Positions 41,977-52,870 of a stretch of DNA of 64,000 nucleotides are shown in pieces. The translations under genes were made by a program, and so were the position numbers. The DNA is from Sycon ciliatum (taxonomy: Eukaryota; Porifera; Calcarea; Leucosolenida; Sycettidae): assembly GCF_964019385.1 (NCBI RefSeq), contig NC_088644.1, positions 15,876,131 through 15,940,130 on the forward strand, written 5' to 3'. Below the pieces are notes generated by a model, which searched no databases, had not been told where the DNA came from, and saw only the letters and a program-made list of their open reading frames with translations. Position 1 is the first letter of the stretch. Every line of letters begins with the position of its first letter.

Positions 41977-42777
41977 ATGGGTATTGTTGTTGGTGTTGCT
42001 GGTGAGGTTGCAGCTGATGCTGCTGCTGAGGCCGCTACTGAAGCAGCAGCTGAGGCTGCAGGAGAGGCTGCAGCCGAAGCAGCAGGGGAAGCGGCTGCTG
42101 ATGCAGCTGCAGAGGCAGCAGCAGAAGGAGCAGATGACGCAGCAGACGAAGCTGCTGTCGAAGCGGCGGGAGAAGCATCAGCCGAGGGAGCGGTCGAAGC
42201 TGCTGTTGAAAAAGCAGTTCCCGCGGGTTCGAGTCAAATTTTCAGGGAGGTGGTTCGTGCTGTCGTTATCGTCAGCTTGGTCAAGACAGCCATCACAGCC
42301 ACCATTAAAATTGTTAAAGCTTTACTAGCAAAGGATACAATACAGAAACTGCTCGAGAAGCTTCACAAGGCTCTTCAAGACGCTCAAAACAACATGAAGA
42401 CGTGGAATGACCAAATCGCCAAGGCCATCAAGGATGGAAAGCTGACGGAGATGAGGAAGTTGGAGGACGAGGTGGAAATGACTATAGGTTATCTCTTCAG
42501 TGCTGAAATGAATGCCAAGGTCACTGCCTTCCTCTCAGCTGTTCAAGGTCCCGTTTTGAATGTTAGCAGTGTCGCCAAGTCCTCGAAGAACATCGAAAAG
42601 ATCGAGGATGCTCTTGGGAAGGCCAAGGATGCATTCCTGAAGGCCTCTGACCCTTTCTTGGCCATCGTGAAGAAATGGGATGCCAAGGATAATGCGATCA
42701 AGAAGGAAGCTGGAGTTGATTTCCAGGTGGCCCAGCTTGAAGCCAACATTAAAGCCGTCAGGGACCAACCGGTTTAA
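41977..42777 (+). CDS. Ala-rich NMKTWN-family protein, paralog 6
   Basis: Intronless 266-aa member and the only one on the plus strand. The first ATG is at 41977 (MGIVVGVAGEVAADAAAEA); the frame upstream starts only at GTG. The N-terminal 85 residues are Ala/Glu-rich. A hydrophobic helix (VVRAVVIVSLVKTAI) follows at about 95-115. The C-terminal domain has NMKTWNDQIAKAIKDGKL, YLFSAEMNAKV, KDAFLKASDPFLAIVKKWD and QLEANIKAVRDQPV. It is the closest relative of paralog 1, including the promoter. The gene is divergent from paralog 5, and its upstream flank shares sequence with that gene's upstream flank. Function is unknown. Confidence 0.82.
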   Translation: MGIVVGVAGEVAADAAAEAATEAAAEAAGEAAAEAAGEAAADAAAEAAAEGADDAADEAAVEAAGEASAEGAVEAAVEKAVPAGSSQIFREVVRAVVIVSLVKTAITATIKIVKALLAKDTIQKLLEKLHKALQDAQNNMKTWNDQIAKAIKDGKLTEMRKLEDEVEMTIGYLFSAEMNAKVTAFLSAVQGPVLNVSSVAKSSKNIEKIEDALGKAKDAFLKASDPFLAIVKKWDAKDNAIKKEAGVDFQVAQLEANIKAVRDQPV

Positions 42778-43753
42778 TTGAGCGTCTGGCCCACCTGAAT
42801 GTGAGCCATCAAACTTATGATCGTTGCGTCAACCTGTAGTATTAATTTCGATAAGGATTGCATCTGAAGACTAGCTCCAAAATTGTCCTTCGTTGATCTT
42901 GTGCCCAATGCATTTCGATATGACACACTTGCCAACCCAGCCAAAGCAAATCCCTTAGTCACATACCCATTTTCCCTTAATTTTCTCTCATTTCCTTTAT
43001 TTTCCTGGTTTTCGCCAATTTCGGCCATTTTCTCTTTTTTGGGGCAATTTTTGATTAATTTTTGCGTATTTTTCCGCAATGTTTTGGCAATGTTTTATTC
43101 ATTTGGGACTCATTGCTCATTGGGGGACCAAAACCTGAGTTTCTTTTTTGTCAGATCGCCCCTACATGTGTGATTCTGTGAAATGCAGGGTCGCATGTGC
43201 CCTTGCCACACGATAAAACAACCTTTTTATGAACACTCATGGTTCAGTGCCGATTCCGGTAGTTTTTCGATTAAAGTCAAAAAGCCTCGGTAGGCCGGCA
43301 GTGACCGTAGTTTCCCGGTACAATACCGGGAAAACCGGTATTGTTGGCAAGTATGATATGATTGCGTCTCAAGACATCTCCTTAAATTAACACAGGTCTC
43401 GATTGGGTAGTGGCAAGTGGAGACTTATATCATACATGAATTCTGGTGTAGAACATTTTGTTTAGTGTCTTTCATCCACTATCACACTACTAGTATAACT
43501 ACATGACTGTGCTGATAAAACCATTACACTGTAGTGCTGGTGTGTTTTGTTTGAGGTCACAAACGATCCACCAGTTGTGTGCGAGGGGGCCAGTGGTTTG
43601 GGCCAGTGCGAGGTGGTCAGTGGTTAGGGCCAGTGCCACCAACCGCATCAGAGTCAAACCATGCACGACCCAGTGTCACCACTGTTTATCATATGCACCG
43701 GCTTACAACAATGTATAGATTTTTGGTTGGAGGAAAGCAAATCAGCACAAGAA
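42778..43753. other. No gene recognised
   Basis: Contains a tract with TTTTGGGGCAATTTTTG and CCGGTATTG motifs near 43020-43350, and short direct repeats GGGCCAGTGCGAGGTGGTCAG near 43590-43640. Confidence 0.4.
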
Positions 43754-43781
43754 GCACAGAAGCCATATACTTTCGACTAGG

Positions 43782-44870
43782 TTATAAGGACTTGCTTAGT
43801 AATAATACAGCACGCATATAGCTCATGAAAAATCCAATGAGGGTCATGCATCTGTCGACAACGTCGAGCCAGTGCGTTCTGTCTGAGGCAAGTTGCTCCG
43901 CTTCCAAAAGAGATATATTGAGAAGTAAAAGGTCATTCCTAATATTGTCCACCCATCTGGTCACCGGGCGACCTCTGGGCTTCTTTATATCTGTTATATT
44001 CATTGCCATGTGAAGGGCTTTGTAGGACACAGCGTCCTTCCCTTCGCGAATGACATGTCCAAACCATAATAAGCGCCGGCGTCTACAGACTTCACTTATT
44101 GGGCACTGAGCAGTTTTAGCATAAAGAGAATTATTCGAAATTTTATTGGGAAAGATGATTCCAAGTATGTATCTGACTTTACGGCGGTGCCATACATCAA
44201 TTTTGCTTTCTAAGGCTTTTGTTAGAGTCCATAGCGCGCAGTTATATAGGAGAACTGGCAAAATGAGACAGTTGAACATGCTTAAGCGGGACTGCGGGGT
44301 ATGGCGTTTCCATGATACACTGGAAAATGCCCGTTTCGCTGCTATTACACGTGCTTCAATGTCCTCCGCTGACCCCAGATGAGAACCCAACAGTTCAACC
44401 GACCTCCAGGAGGCATCTGACTTTGTAGCTGTTACAAATTGTGTTTCGCTGATATTTAGTTTTAAGTTGTCTTCTGCGAAGATGGGTTCGCATTTCTCTA
44501 CGGTTGCTTCAACTGCTGTCCGGCTGTGGTCATGCACTGTTGTATCATCTGCATACAGGGTGAACTTAGTAGGTAGATTGACTTGTTCCGGGCAGGCTTC
44601 TCTGATCCTCTGCATTGCACCTTCTGCGTAGACAATATACATAAGGGGTGACAGGGGTCCCCCTGCACCACTCCAACATTAGTTGGAAATGACTGATTGA
44701 GCTGCTTTCCCAGCTTCACGCGAGCAGAGGTTTCGGAGACTAGTTGTTGAATAGTGCTAACACAGGCTTGCTTGCTACCTTGTTAATCACCATTGTATTC
44801 GACTTGAAGAGCAATGGTACGAAAGGCGTAGTCGAAAGTATAATGGCTTCTGTGCTTCGTGTGCTGCTTA
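43782..44870 (-). pseudogene. RTE-like LINE reverse transcriptase fragment, frameshifted
   Basis: The main frame (to 43782) has YADDTTVHDHS, SWKRHTPQSRLSMFNCLILP, LLYNCALWTLTK, HRRKVRYILGI, RRRRLLWFGHVIRE and RGRPVTRWVDNIRND, typical of RTE/“craft” endonuclease-RT C-termini. Upstream, ARVKLGKQLNQSFPTNVGVVQG is in another frame and joins PLSPLMYIVYAEGA after a one-base shift in the G run near 44660. The catalytic YADD is intact, but the N-terminal endonuclease is absent. An inverted copy of a short upstream piece lies at the 3' end (43754-43785). Confidence 0.85.
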
Positions 44871-45890
44871 CAATGTACATTCCACATGCTGTTTATCATG
44901 GACTGCCACTGCTAACGACTTCAGGAATATCGACGCCTCCGGCGCACACTGCCCATTGGTGGCGAAAACCAACGGCGTGAACGAGCCGCGGTCGACGTTG
45001 TTGATCCGGCTCGAGTAATGGCACTTCTTTTGCCTCTCATTGTCAAACAACTGGCTCGCTACTCCCAAACGCGGCAGCAAAGACGGCCTTGGGTGGGTAA
45101 TCCGAACATCAAAAAAGGCGTTTTGGTGTCGCATCCCGAAACCGCGGGCCCATATGTCTGCACGAGCGGCATCAGCTCTAATACTCGAGACCGTTTCACG
45201 GTGGAGAGGCAGCAGAACAGGCTCCAACTCGACATCATACGCCACCTCGGACATGGCACCAGCCAGCAGGTCCCGAACCTCGGTGTGACGTTGCGTTGGG
45301 TACCCACCACAGGGGCATGTCATAGCGTGGTGGCTTGCCATGTCTTTGCCACACACGCATGATGTTGACAAACCTTCCAAGGGATGGCCATATCGTAGAT
45401 CCACCGCATCACGGAAATCCGTCTTGCTTAAAACGGTCCCAGGCATTGCAGTTGCAGGTGGAGTTGTCAACCAACTTGAGACGCCATCTTTACCTGCGAC
45501 CTCTACCAGTAGCCGTTGCGTGGGCAGGAGGCCGGATCGGATCTCCTCCAAGTTCCGCTGCTGAACACGGCGCGCTGCTCGAGCACCTGCAGCCAATGTC
45601 CTGCATGCTGTTACCATAGCCGACACCTCATGCGTGGAGCTGCCACCGACTACCTACTCCACCATAGATGCAATGGCGTCTCGGCACAAGGTGCGCTCAG
45701 CGGCCGCCTGTGACACATAGCTGCGCACCGCAAGACCACCACCAAGCTTTGCCGGAAGGGAAAGCAATGCTCGTAAACCTCCCTCAACCGGCACAGAATG
45801 GCCCGTGAATGCAGGCAGCAGCTGATCATTAATGACGCGATCCAGGGGTGCGTATAGTGCCCCGTCAGCATTAGTGGCCGTGCTCCGACT
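44868..45890 (-). pseudogene. Retroelement pol C-terminus with zinc knuckle and nuclease-like motif
   Basis: Two adjacent minus-strand frames. The first (45654-45890) has LDRVINDQLLPAFTG and LPAKLGGGLAVRSYVSQA. The second (44868-45626) has SSWLTTPPATAMPGTVLSKTDF and CVCGKDMASHHAMTCPCGG, a C-x-C...H...C knuckle, then HTEVRDLL, DIWARGF and FFDVRITHP. This order is common downstream of RT in a group of invertebrate retroelements. The D...DVR pattern could be a PD-(D/E)XK nuclease as in R2-like LINEs. The RT domain is missing and a stop separates the frames. Confidence 0.65.
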
Positions 45891-45985
45891 GCATGCGCAG
45901 CAAGTGCACGCGCCCGCAGTCGCATGCGCAGCAAGTGCACGCGCCCGCAGCACGTGACTGGGGCATGACTGCACAACACCAGCAA

Positions 45986-46529
45986 ACTGTTACTTCAAGC
46001 TAGCACGACGGTGAAGCCAATATGTGCCTCACCAGCGTGCAGTAGTAGTAGGTACTGCGAACATGACATGCAACAACAGTCCCGCAAGAGGTGCAAAAAC
46101 CGCAGGTGAGGAACACACACACGCCGCAAAGGGATAACCCTACCAGCAAGTCCCCCACGCCCAAAGCGGGCCTGCACGGCAAGGCACAGCCGCCCCTAGG
46201 CAAAGTCAGCAACAGGAAAACAGGGAAATTACAATGGCTACTCAGCGGATAGACAGCCCATCTGGCTTTAAGAATGGCCTATAGTCTGTTTCAAAAAGAT
46301 TTACAATCAGGTTTGGGTCTTAAAAAGTATGAAGATAAGGGAAATTTGGACAACAAAGTACATAGAATGGCCGACACGGCAAATTGTTCTGTGAAGGTTT
46401 CGGAACAATTGGATCAGCCATTAAGGAGTTAGAATTTCGGCCAGGTTTCCGGCCTTTTCCCATGGTTTACAATTTGCCCTGGAAGCCAGTATCGATTTTT
46501 TATCAAAACCCACGATTTATCCTTTCCTT
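45986..46529. other. No gene recognised
   Basis: A direct repeat of the CATGCGCAGCAAGTGCACGC type lies just left (45889-45945). The rest has short frames only. Confidence 0.4.
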
Positions 46530-46710
46530 TTTGGCCTTGTGGTTCTGAATGCTGTCTGCTGACCATGAAGTTGTGAGTTTGAATCCCAACCTATCCTTAA
46601 GTCAAACTTTTGTTCTTCATTGTTTTGGTGATAAAGCTGGTACATTGTACAAGACAAAGAAGATGGCTGCACCAAACGACTTGTTGTTGTTGTTGGAGCT
46701 CGCGCTTCCT
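46530..46710 (+). mobile_element. tRNA-derived SINE
   Basis: A-box-like TGGCCTTGTGGTT and B-box GTTTGAATCCC are about 35 bp apart, followed by a body and a (TTG)n tail at 46680-46695. The cloverleaf is degenerate. Confidence 0.55.
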
Positions 46711-47309
46711 GCCAAACTGACTGACACTTGACCGGCTCACGCCATGTGAACACACCCACAACACTGCAATGGTGTGAGTGACTATGGAAGTCATTGCACT
46801 GTAACTTTTTGAGATTTATTCTAGTATTTCAAGATCGCCAATTTTTTTGAATTTAGCAGTCAACGCTGTCTTCTATCAGCGTTCACAAGCGTCTGCTTTT
46901 CTCAAAATGTCGTCGAAGTCACACGGATAGCTTTGCCAAGTCATGGCCTTGGGAATGAGTCCGTGTCGATGTCGTTTTCGTCACACGGTGAGTAAATTGC
47001 ATCGCAGCTCAAAGAAACTATTTTGGTCACAAAACGAATTGGGATCCATGCCGCTCGTCAACATTTACAACACTTTCGTTTCGACATGTCCTCTCTGACT
47101 CCATTATCGATACGAGGAAGAACTCGTTTGTTGTAAACCAGACGTACATGACTGTATCCACGACTACGTGAGTGAGTTGTCATTTTTCCTGCTTTCGCGC
47201 GGAATATTTCTTCGTTCGGCCGACTTTGCTTCGTCCTCGTTGAAAAGTGATCCTGAAAAAAAGGTCGATTCGCAAAATTATGTTGATTTTCAATGTACGA
47301 GATGACATG

Positions 47310-47790
47310 CGATTGCTGGCTATGATAGGGCTTTCAAATGCAAGATCATAACGTGAAGCAACTTGGAAGAATGAGTATGAATGCAAAATGTATCGGGTAA
47401 TGCATGTAGGGCGATTGTGCGGGTTCGTCCCAGGTAATGCCTTGAAAAAATTAGGAGAATTGAAAAATTTATAACATGGCCCTATGCTTTTTTGCCTAGG
47501 TCATCAAGGTGGTAGACAGTGTCGTATTACCCTCGACCGTACCTGTCCCGTATCGTACCATCAAAGACGGCTGGCCACAAAAAGCTGGCCACAATATTCT
47601 AATAGGGCTTTCAAATGCAAGATCATAACGTGAAGCAACTTGGAAGAAATAGTATGTATGTGAAGTGTATCGGGGGGGGGGGGGGGGGGGGGGGTGCATG
47701 CAGGGCGATAGTGCGGGTTATGTCCTAAAAATAAAGAGGAGAAATGATAAATTTACTGTGCTCTTTTTGCCTAGGTCATCAAGGCAAAAA
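47310..47790 (+). repeat. Two copies of a B-box repeat (SINE-like)
   Basis: Copies at about 47325-47500 and 47605-47790 share AGGGCTTTCAAATGCAAG, CGTGAAGCAACTTGGAAGA, GGGCGAT(A/T)GTGCGGGTT and a CTTTTTGCCTAGGTCATCAA end. The second copy holds a G run of about 22. Related copies are at 52030-52300 (minus) and around 52380-53870 (split). Confidence 0.7.
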
Positions 47791-48619
47791 AGCGTAGCGC
47801 CCTGAGCTTCCAAGCTCTCTCGTCATGAAACACAAATTGATGATACACTGTAGGTTGAAGATTGATACACATTCCTTGAGAACTGTAAAGCCTAGTTCAC
47901 ATTCAACGCAACGCTGATGGTACGGGACGTAAGGGCCTGTGCGGACGGCTGGGGTGAGCTGTAAAATCTTGTACGATTCGTACGACGCGATGTGCTGCAG
48001 TCGTTGCTTTATCACATATCAGGTGATGGTTTCCATGGATTGAACCAATCAGAGGCCTTCGTAGGCGGGTGATATAGGCCGATATCACCCCGCCTAGCCC
48101 ATATCACCCCTGCTGCTCTATATCACCCCTGCTGCGTACACCGTACGCATATACTCGAAAGCGTACTATAAATGCACTCCATATTTAGCACTTGATTGTT
48201 CCTGCTAGGCCCTACGCTACAGGCCCTACTGCCGCGCCTACCCCCCCCCCCCGCCCCTTTGGCCTTGCTGGCGAAAGCGGTGGGGGGGGGGGGGGGGTCT
48301 ACCAGGTAGGCTCAGTAGAGCCTGAAACATAGGGCTAGAAGGAGCAATCAAAATGCTAAATATGGAATGCAATATAGTACACTTTAGAGGAATTGGAATT
48401 TATACTAAAAGTTAGTAAACAAGAATTCCGAGAATAGTACGCCTAAGTTGCAGGAAATACAACATGACCAAGGAAAACACTTACCAAGAATGGAGTCATT
48501 GATTCCGTTCCTAGAACAATGAGCCAAGGACCCTCATGGTTTGTGCACACGTACACAGAAAGCACAAATACTTGACAATACTTCTGGGTCTGGTCACTTT
48601 CGGTATTCTTACCAGTAAG
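47791..48619. other. Spacer left of the Crypton-like gene
   Basis: No gene. Contains ATATCACCCC(T/G)GC repeats at 48068-48130 and opposing C and G runs (48240-48251 and 48282-48297) inside a GGCCCTAC...GTAGG-type inverted segment. Confidence 0.45.
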
Positions 48620-50077
48620 ATGGCTAGCTTTGACTTGGGTGCAAGTGATATTGACTTGGAAGATGCAGAAGTTTTGGATGCCGCTTCCAACTACTTCAAC
48701 TTTTTATCTACAGATGAAATAGCCAACATGTCAGGATTCTCTTTATCATCTACAGCAACTGCGACGTTAGCAACTGGTGAGGTGGTGGAAAAGACCACTA
48801 CTGAAAAGCGCGTTTCGTCAGAACAGCACAGCAGTGAAGAAAGAGTTAAGCGATTTGTGCAAGTGTCTGAGTCAGATCTGGATAGGATACGTGAAAGTCG
48901 TGTTCCCGCAAACACCAAACGAGCTACTAAGAACTGGATGCGTGTTTTTGACACTTGGTGTGTGGAGAACAAGAAAACGTGCGACTTGAAAACAATACAA
49001 GCGACTGATCTAGCATCTATCCTGAAGCATGCCTATGTTGAAATCCGTCAAGTCAACAAACAGCCGTATTCTAAGAACAGCTTACTGCAGTTTCGGAGTG
49101 CCATTCACCGTGAACTGCAAGAGCTGAAGCGCACCATCAATCTCTATACTGATAGTGAGTTTATCGAGGCTAACCAAGTACTTGATGGCTACCTAAAGCA
49201 GTTAAAGAAAGACGGCCTGGTAGCACCAACGCAGCACAAGCCTCCCATCTCCGATAGCGACAAAGAAAAGATCTACAAGCACCTCGGTGACTGGAAGACA
49301 AATGCGGATCACCTCACCTACCTTGTCTGGTTCGTCATCACTTACCACTTCTGTCTGCGTGGTTCGGAGATTCAGGCGTATCTAACATCCGACGACCTGG
49401 ATGTGAAGACCAACGACAAAGGCAAAAGATACATCACATTAGCCACAGCATTCGCCCAGAAGAACCAGCAAGGCGGCATTAAAGGAAAGGACACGGTGTC
49501 TGATGGGATGATAGTGTCCGACTGGCAGGTGGAAGCCGTCCTACTCCTCACTTCAAAGTTGTCTGTGAAGTCCAAGCGACTCTTTCAGATACCACGCAAA
49601 CATTACCAGCCAGAGGATGCAGAATGGTACACAGGCCAAGTGTTTGGTAAAAACAAAATCGATGGCATGATGAAGAAGATGAGCGAAACAGCGCGACTAA
49701 GCCAGATCTACACCAACCACAGTGTGCGCGCCACCGCCATTACGACCTTGGCTAAGCAAAATGTGAGTGCCACTACAATCATGCGTACTTCCGGCCATCG
49801 GAATGCCCAAAGCCTAGACTCGTACTTGCAGCCAAGCGAGCATGACAAGATGAAAACTGCTCACCTGTTGGACGTAGACGCCATTGATGAAGCACTGCAG
49901 TGTGCGACTCCGGAGGAACTGCAGGCCTTGGAAGAGCCTCAGGCACCTCCCCCGTCAGCTTCTGTCACTACCAGTTCATCCACGGTGACGTCGGAGAATA
50001 GCGCAAAATTCATATTCTCTGGCAACTTCAGTGGTGCCGTTCACATACATGTGAACGATGTGAAGGAACTGCGCTGA
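48620..50077 (+). CDS. Crypton/KIAA1958-like tyrosine recombinase
   Basis: Uninterrupted 485-aa frame from ATG 48620 (MASFDLGASDIDLED); 28 more codons upstream are open but look non-coding. An acidic N-terminus and a Ser/Thr-rich linker lead to a SAM-like core-binding region (TKRATKNWMRVFDTWC...SLLQFRSAIHRELQ). The catalytic domain follows: box I Arg in HFCLRGSEIQAYL, HxxR in TNHSVRATAITTLAKQ, GHR in MRTSGHRNAQSL, and Tyr in LDSYLQP. The R, H-x-x-R, H and Y residues are therefore all present. The tail FSGNFSGAVHIHVND resembles those of animal KIAA1958/ZMYM-type (DUF3504) relatives. It would cut and rejoin DNA. It could be an intact Crypton transposon gene or a domesticated copy. Confidence 0.85.
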   Translation: MASFDLGASDIDLEDAEVLDAASNYFNFLSTDEIANMSGFSLSSTATATLATGEVVEKTTTEKRVSSEQHSSEERVKRFVQVSESDLDRIRESRVPANTKRATKNWMRVFDTWCVENKKTCDLKTIQATDLASILKHAYVEIRQVNKQPYSKNSLLQFRSAIHRELQELKRTINLYTDSEFIEANQVLDGYLKQLKKDGLVAPTQHKPPISDSDKEKIYKHLGDWKTNADHLTYLVWFVITYHFCLRGSEIQAYLTSDDLDVKTNDKGKRYITLATAFAQKNQQGGIKGKDTVSDGMIVSDWQVEAVLLLTSKLSVKSKRLFQIPRKHYQPEDAEWYTGQVFGKNKIDGMMKKMSETARLSQIYTNHSVRATAITTLAKQNVSATTIMRTSGHRNAQSLDSYLQPSEHDKMKTAHLLDVDAIDEALQCATPEELQALEEPQAPPPSASVTTSSSTVTSENSAKFIFSGNFSGAVHIHVNDVKELR

Positions 50078-50375
50078 AGTTGGCTCGTTTCTGCAATGCA
50101 GTGTTCCATTTACAATTTACAATACTCCATTTCAATCAACTCTTCTATTTCCACTCCTCTATACTTTTCCTTCCTACCCTTTGCTTTACCTAAGTTCAAA
50201 CTAAACTCTACTGTGGCAATGTAGTTGTGTAGCAGGAAGAGCATTAAGTACGGTGCACATGGTGTGTAGGGTCATATGGGATAAGACACATGGTGTGTAG
50301 GGTCATATGTGATAAGAAGACACATGGTGTGTACATGGTGTGTACATGGTGTAGGGTCATATGTGATAAGTAGAA

Positions 50376-50592
50376 TATCACCCTCGTAGCTCGGGTGATA
50401 CCGTACCCTCATATCAATCCCTTCTGCTTCGCAGTCGGGATTGATATTCGCCGGTATCACCCTCGTACTCATGAGATATTCTTTACACCCTCGTAGCTCG
50501 GGTGATACCGTACCCTCATATCAATCCCTTCTGCTTCGCAGTCGGGATTGATATTCGCCGGTATCACCCTCGTACTCATGAGATATTCTTTA
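50376..50592. repeat. 107-bp tandem repeat with nested hairpins
   Basis: Two near-identical units, each with GATACCG...CGGTATC enclosing ATCAATCCC...GGGATTGAT. They lie about 300 bp right of the recombinase. Before them, TAGGGTCATATG(T)GATAAG occurs three times (50265-50370). Confidence 0.85.
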
Positions 50593-51726
50593 CTTGTTCA
50601 ACAGCGAACGGCGCAAGTCAAAAGGCAAGGTACGTGACGGGGTGACTTTCGCACTTAATTTCTTGTTTTTCAGGACTTCTTTTTAGTTATTTCTCCTTGA
50701 ATGAAGCGGCATCAAGTTCACAATACCAATTTTTCCTGAAGACCAAAAAATAGGCCTGAAAGTTGTGCCATTCAAATAATAACCCCAGGAAATGATACAA
50801 CAGTTCATCTGTCACGCCCCTCAACTGTCCTAAAATTCCGTAAGTGTCATCAGATCTTATCTTGCTAAAATTCAACCCAAGTTCTGTTAGCCAGTCTGCG
50901 AGTTATCATGGGAAGCGCAGTGTTTGAAGTGCTAAACATGTCCAAGTACGAATCGGGAGTAGTCGGCGCATGACGCCGTCTCCTGTTCACACTCAAGCGA
51001 GATTCACAGATGTTTTTTTTTGCGATGCGACGGGCGATGCGACGCGATCTGCGACGGAGGCGTGCGATGCGAACTCGCGAGATACCCTTCACAGAAGAAG
51101 TCAGCGATGCGACGCCTTGCGGATTTGGCTCGGAGTTCAATGCAGGTGGGTACGTCACCATGGTATTCGCATGGTTTGGTACAACTTTTACAAATTTACA
51201 GACAACTCTTGAACCTTTGTACAACATTGCTGCAGAAAAGGTCAAAATCGTACGCCAAATTGCTTGTCGCATCGCGAAGGTTGAGCCGAGCTCAACTTCT
51301 GCGATGGCTCAATTGCGGTTGCGTGTGCTGCGAGATGGCTACGATTTGGGGATTTCCCGGTTTCGCGACCGTCGCATCGCGCATCGCATTGCAAAATGCT
51401 GTTGTGAACCCCGCTTCAAAATGCAGCCGTTCTGTACGCTTGCGTCCCCGTCTACACCCGTCTACGGTATGAAAGTTGAACTGATCCAACTCTTCCTGTC
51501 GCGTGCTGATCCGTAGACTACAGTAGTACGGTTGCGTTCCCATTCCTGGTGTTAACATTGGACGCCGTCAGACAGTCCTGTCGCTTCCCGTCTATCCTTA
51601 CGTCGCGTCCCGTCGTGCCCCGTCGAATGTGAGCTAGGCTTTATTAGAGTCACGCAACTATTACGAAGTCGTTGATTACTTTTAGGGCATTCATTCAAGC
51701 AACATAAAACAAACGCGATACGCTCC
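50593..51726. other. No gene recognised; GCGATGCGAC-rich
   Basis: Repetitive GCGATGCGA/TCGCATCGC motifs at 51020-51390 on both strands suggest a decayed inverted element, but I cannot place its ends. Confidence 0.35.
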
Positions 51727-51790
51727 TTGAATATGGACAATAATTCCTTGAATATGGAAAATAATTCCTTGAATATGGAAAATAATTCAA
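51727..51790. repeat. 21-bp minisatellite, three units
   Basis: Units of TTGAATATGGAAAATAATTC. Confidence 0.9.
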
Positions 51791-52029
51791 GCACTACGAC
51801 AGAGCAGCAGAAGCCGAGTAATAATGTCCTTACCTCAGCGTCTTGCGATGTAGTTTCACAGTCTTTTGCAACAGTGGTACAGGCAGCTCTTGTCCGGTCA
51901 AACCGTGCATGACATCATTGTGGCGTCGAACGAAGGAGAGTGTCAGTGTACCTGACTGACTCTTTGAACCTTTCTCGCTCTCCGATTTCTGCTTCCATCC
52001 CGCACCCTGCCGAAACGGGAACTACTATA

Positions 52030-52310
52030 AATACGAGAGAGCTTGGAAGCTCAGGGCCCTGCGCTATGCTTTTTTGCCTTGATGACCTAGACAAAAAAAA
52101 GCATAGGGATGTTTTCTTAAAAAAAATCCTTTTTTTAAACCTGGGATTCGAACCCGCACTATCGCGCGCCCTGCATGCAGCCCCCGATACACTTCGCATA
52201 CATACTAATTCTTCCAAGTTGTTTCACATTGTGATCTTGGCTTTGTTGCATTTGAAAGCCCTATTTGAATATGCATTGTGGCCAGCCATCTTTGATGGCA
52301 CGGTACGGTA
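52030..52310 (-). repeat. B-box SINE-like repeat, minus copy
   Basis: Reverse-oriented relative of the copies at 47.3-47.8 kb, with GGGATTCGAACCC (B-box complement) at 52143-52155 and the AAGCATAG...TTGCC end at 52060-52110. Confidence 0.65.
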
Positions 52311-52544
52311 GGGAATAGGTACGGGACAGGTACGATCGAGGGTAATACGACACCGTCTAGCTGCCCGCAATATTCAAATAGGGCTTTCAAACGCAAGATT
52401 AACGTGAAGCAACTTGGAAGAATGGCAGGGGCGGATCCAGGATTTTTCCAAGGGGGGTTCAGTTTTCTTCCGCCCTTATAAAGGGCGAAAGAAACGGGCT
52501 TTTCCAAAAAGGGCCGAAAAGGGCGAAAAAAGGGCGGGCACCTT

Positions 52545-52870
52545 TGGGAAAGGGCTAGAGGATAGGCGCTCTGATCCCATTGTCGAGCGCTCGAGCGCAG
52601 GTAGTGCTTCAGCCATTTCAAGGCAGTGTTGCTGCGCTCATTCTCCGCAGAGGTGACGGGTAGTGTTGAAACAATCCGGAGGAGGACGTGGATGTTCGGG
52701 AAAACATCAGTATCGCAATGCACAAGAGCTCGTGGGGTAGCTGGAAGTGCACGAGACTTCTCTGCTGCGTCCTTCCATTTCCTGACCCACTTTCGGATGT
52801 CAGTTGATATAGTTGAAGAGCTTGGCAGATCATCAGAGTACGTGTCGGCCAAGCGTTGAATGTTGGCAAG
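52545..52870 (-). pseudogene. hAT transposase C-terminal fragment (hATC)
   Basis: The minus-strand frame reads ANIQRLADTYSDDLPSSST, KWVRKWKDAAEKS and then FPNIHVLLRIVSTLPVTSAE, NERSNTALKWLKHYLRSS. This is the hAT dimerisation domain with its LPVTSAE-ERS signature. Upstream the gene is interrupted by the MITE at 52871-53528, beyond which the frame has stops. The DDE core is deleted. Confidence 0.88.

Noticed and set aside
52144-52156. Isolated tRNA B-box as an RNA gene
   Set aside because: Part of a SINE-like repeat with four copies in the window; no cloverleaf.
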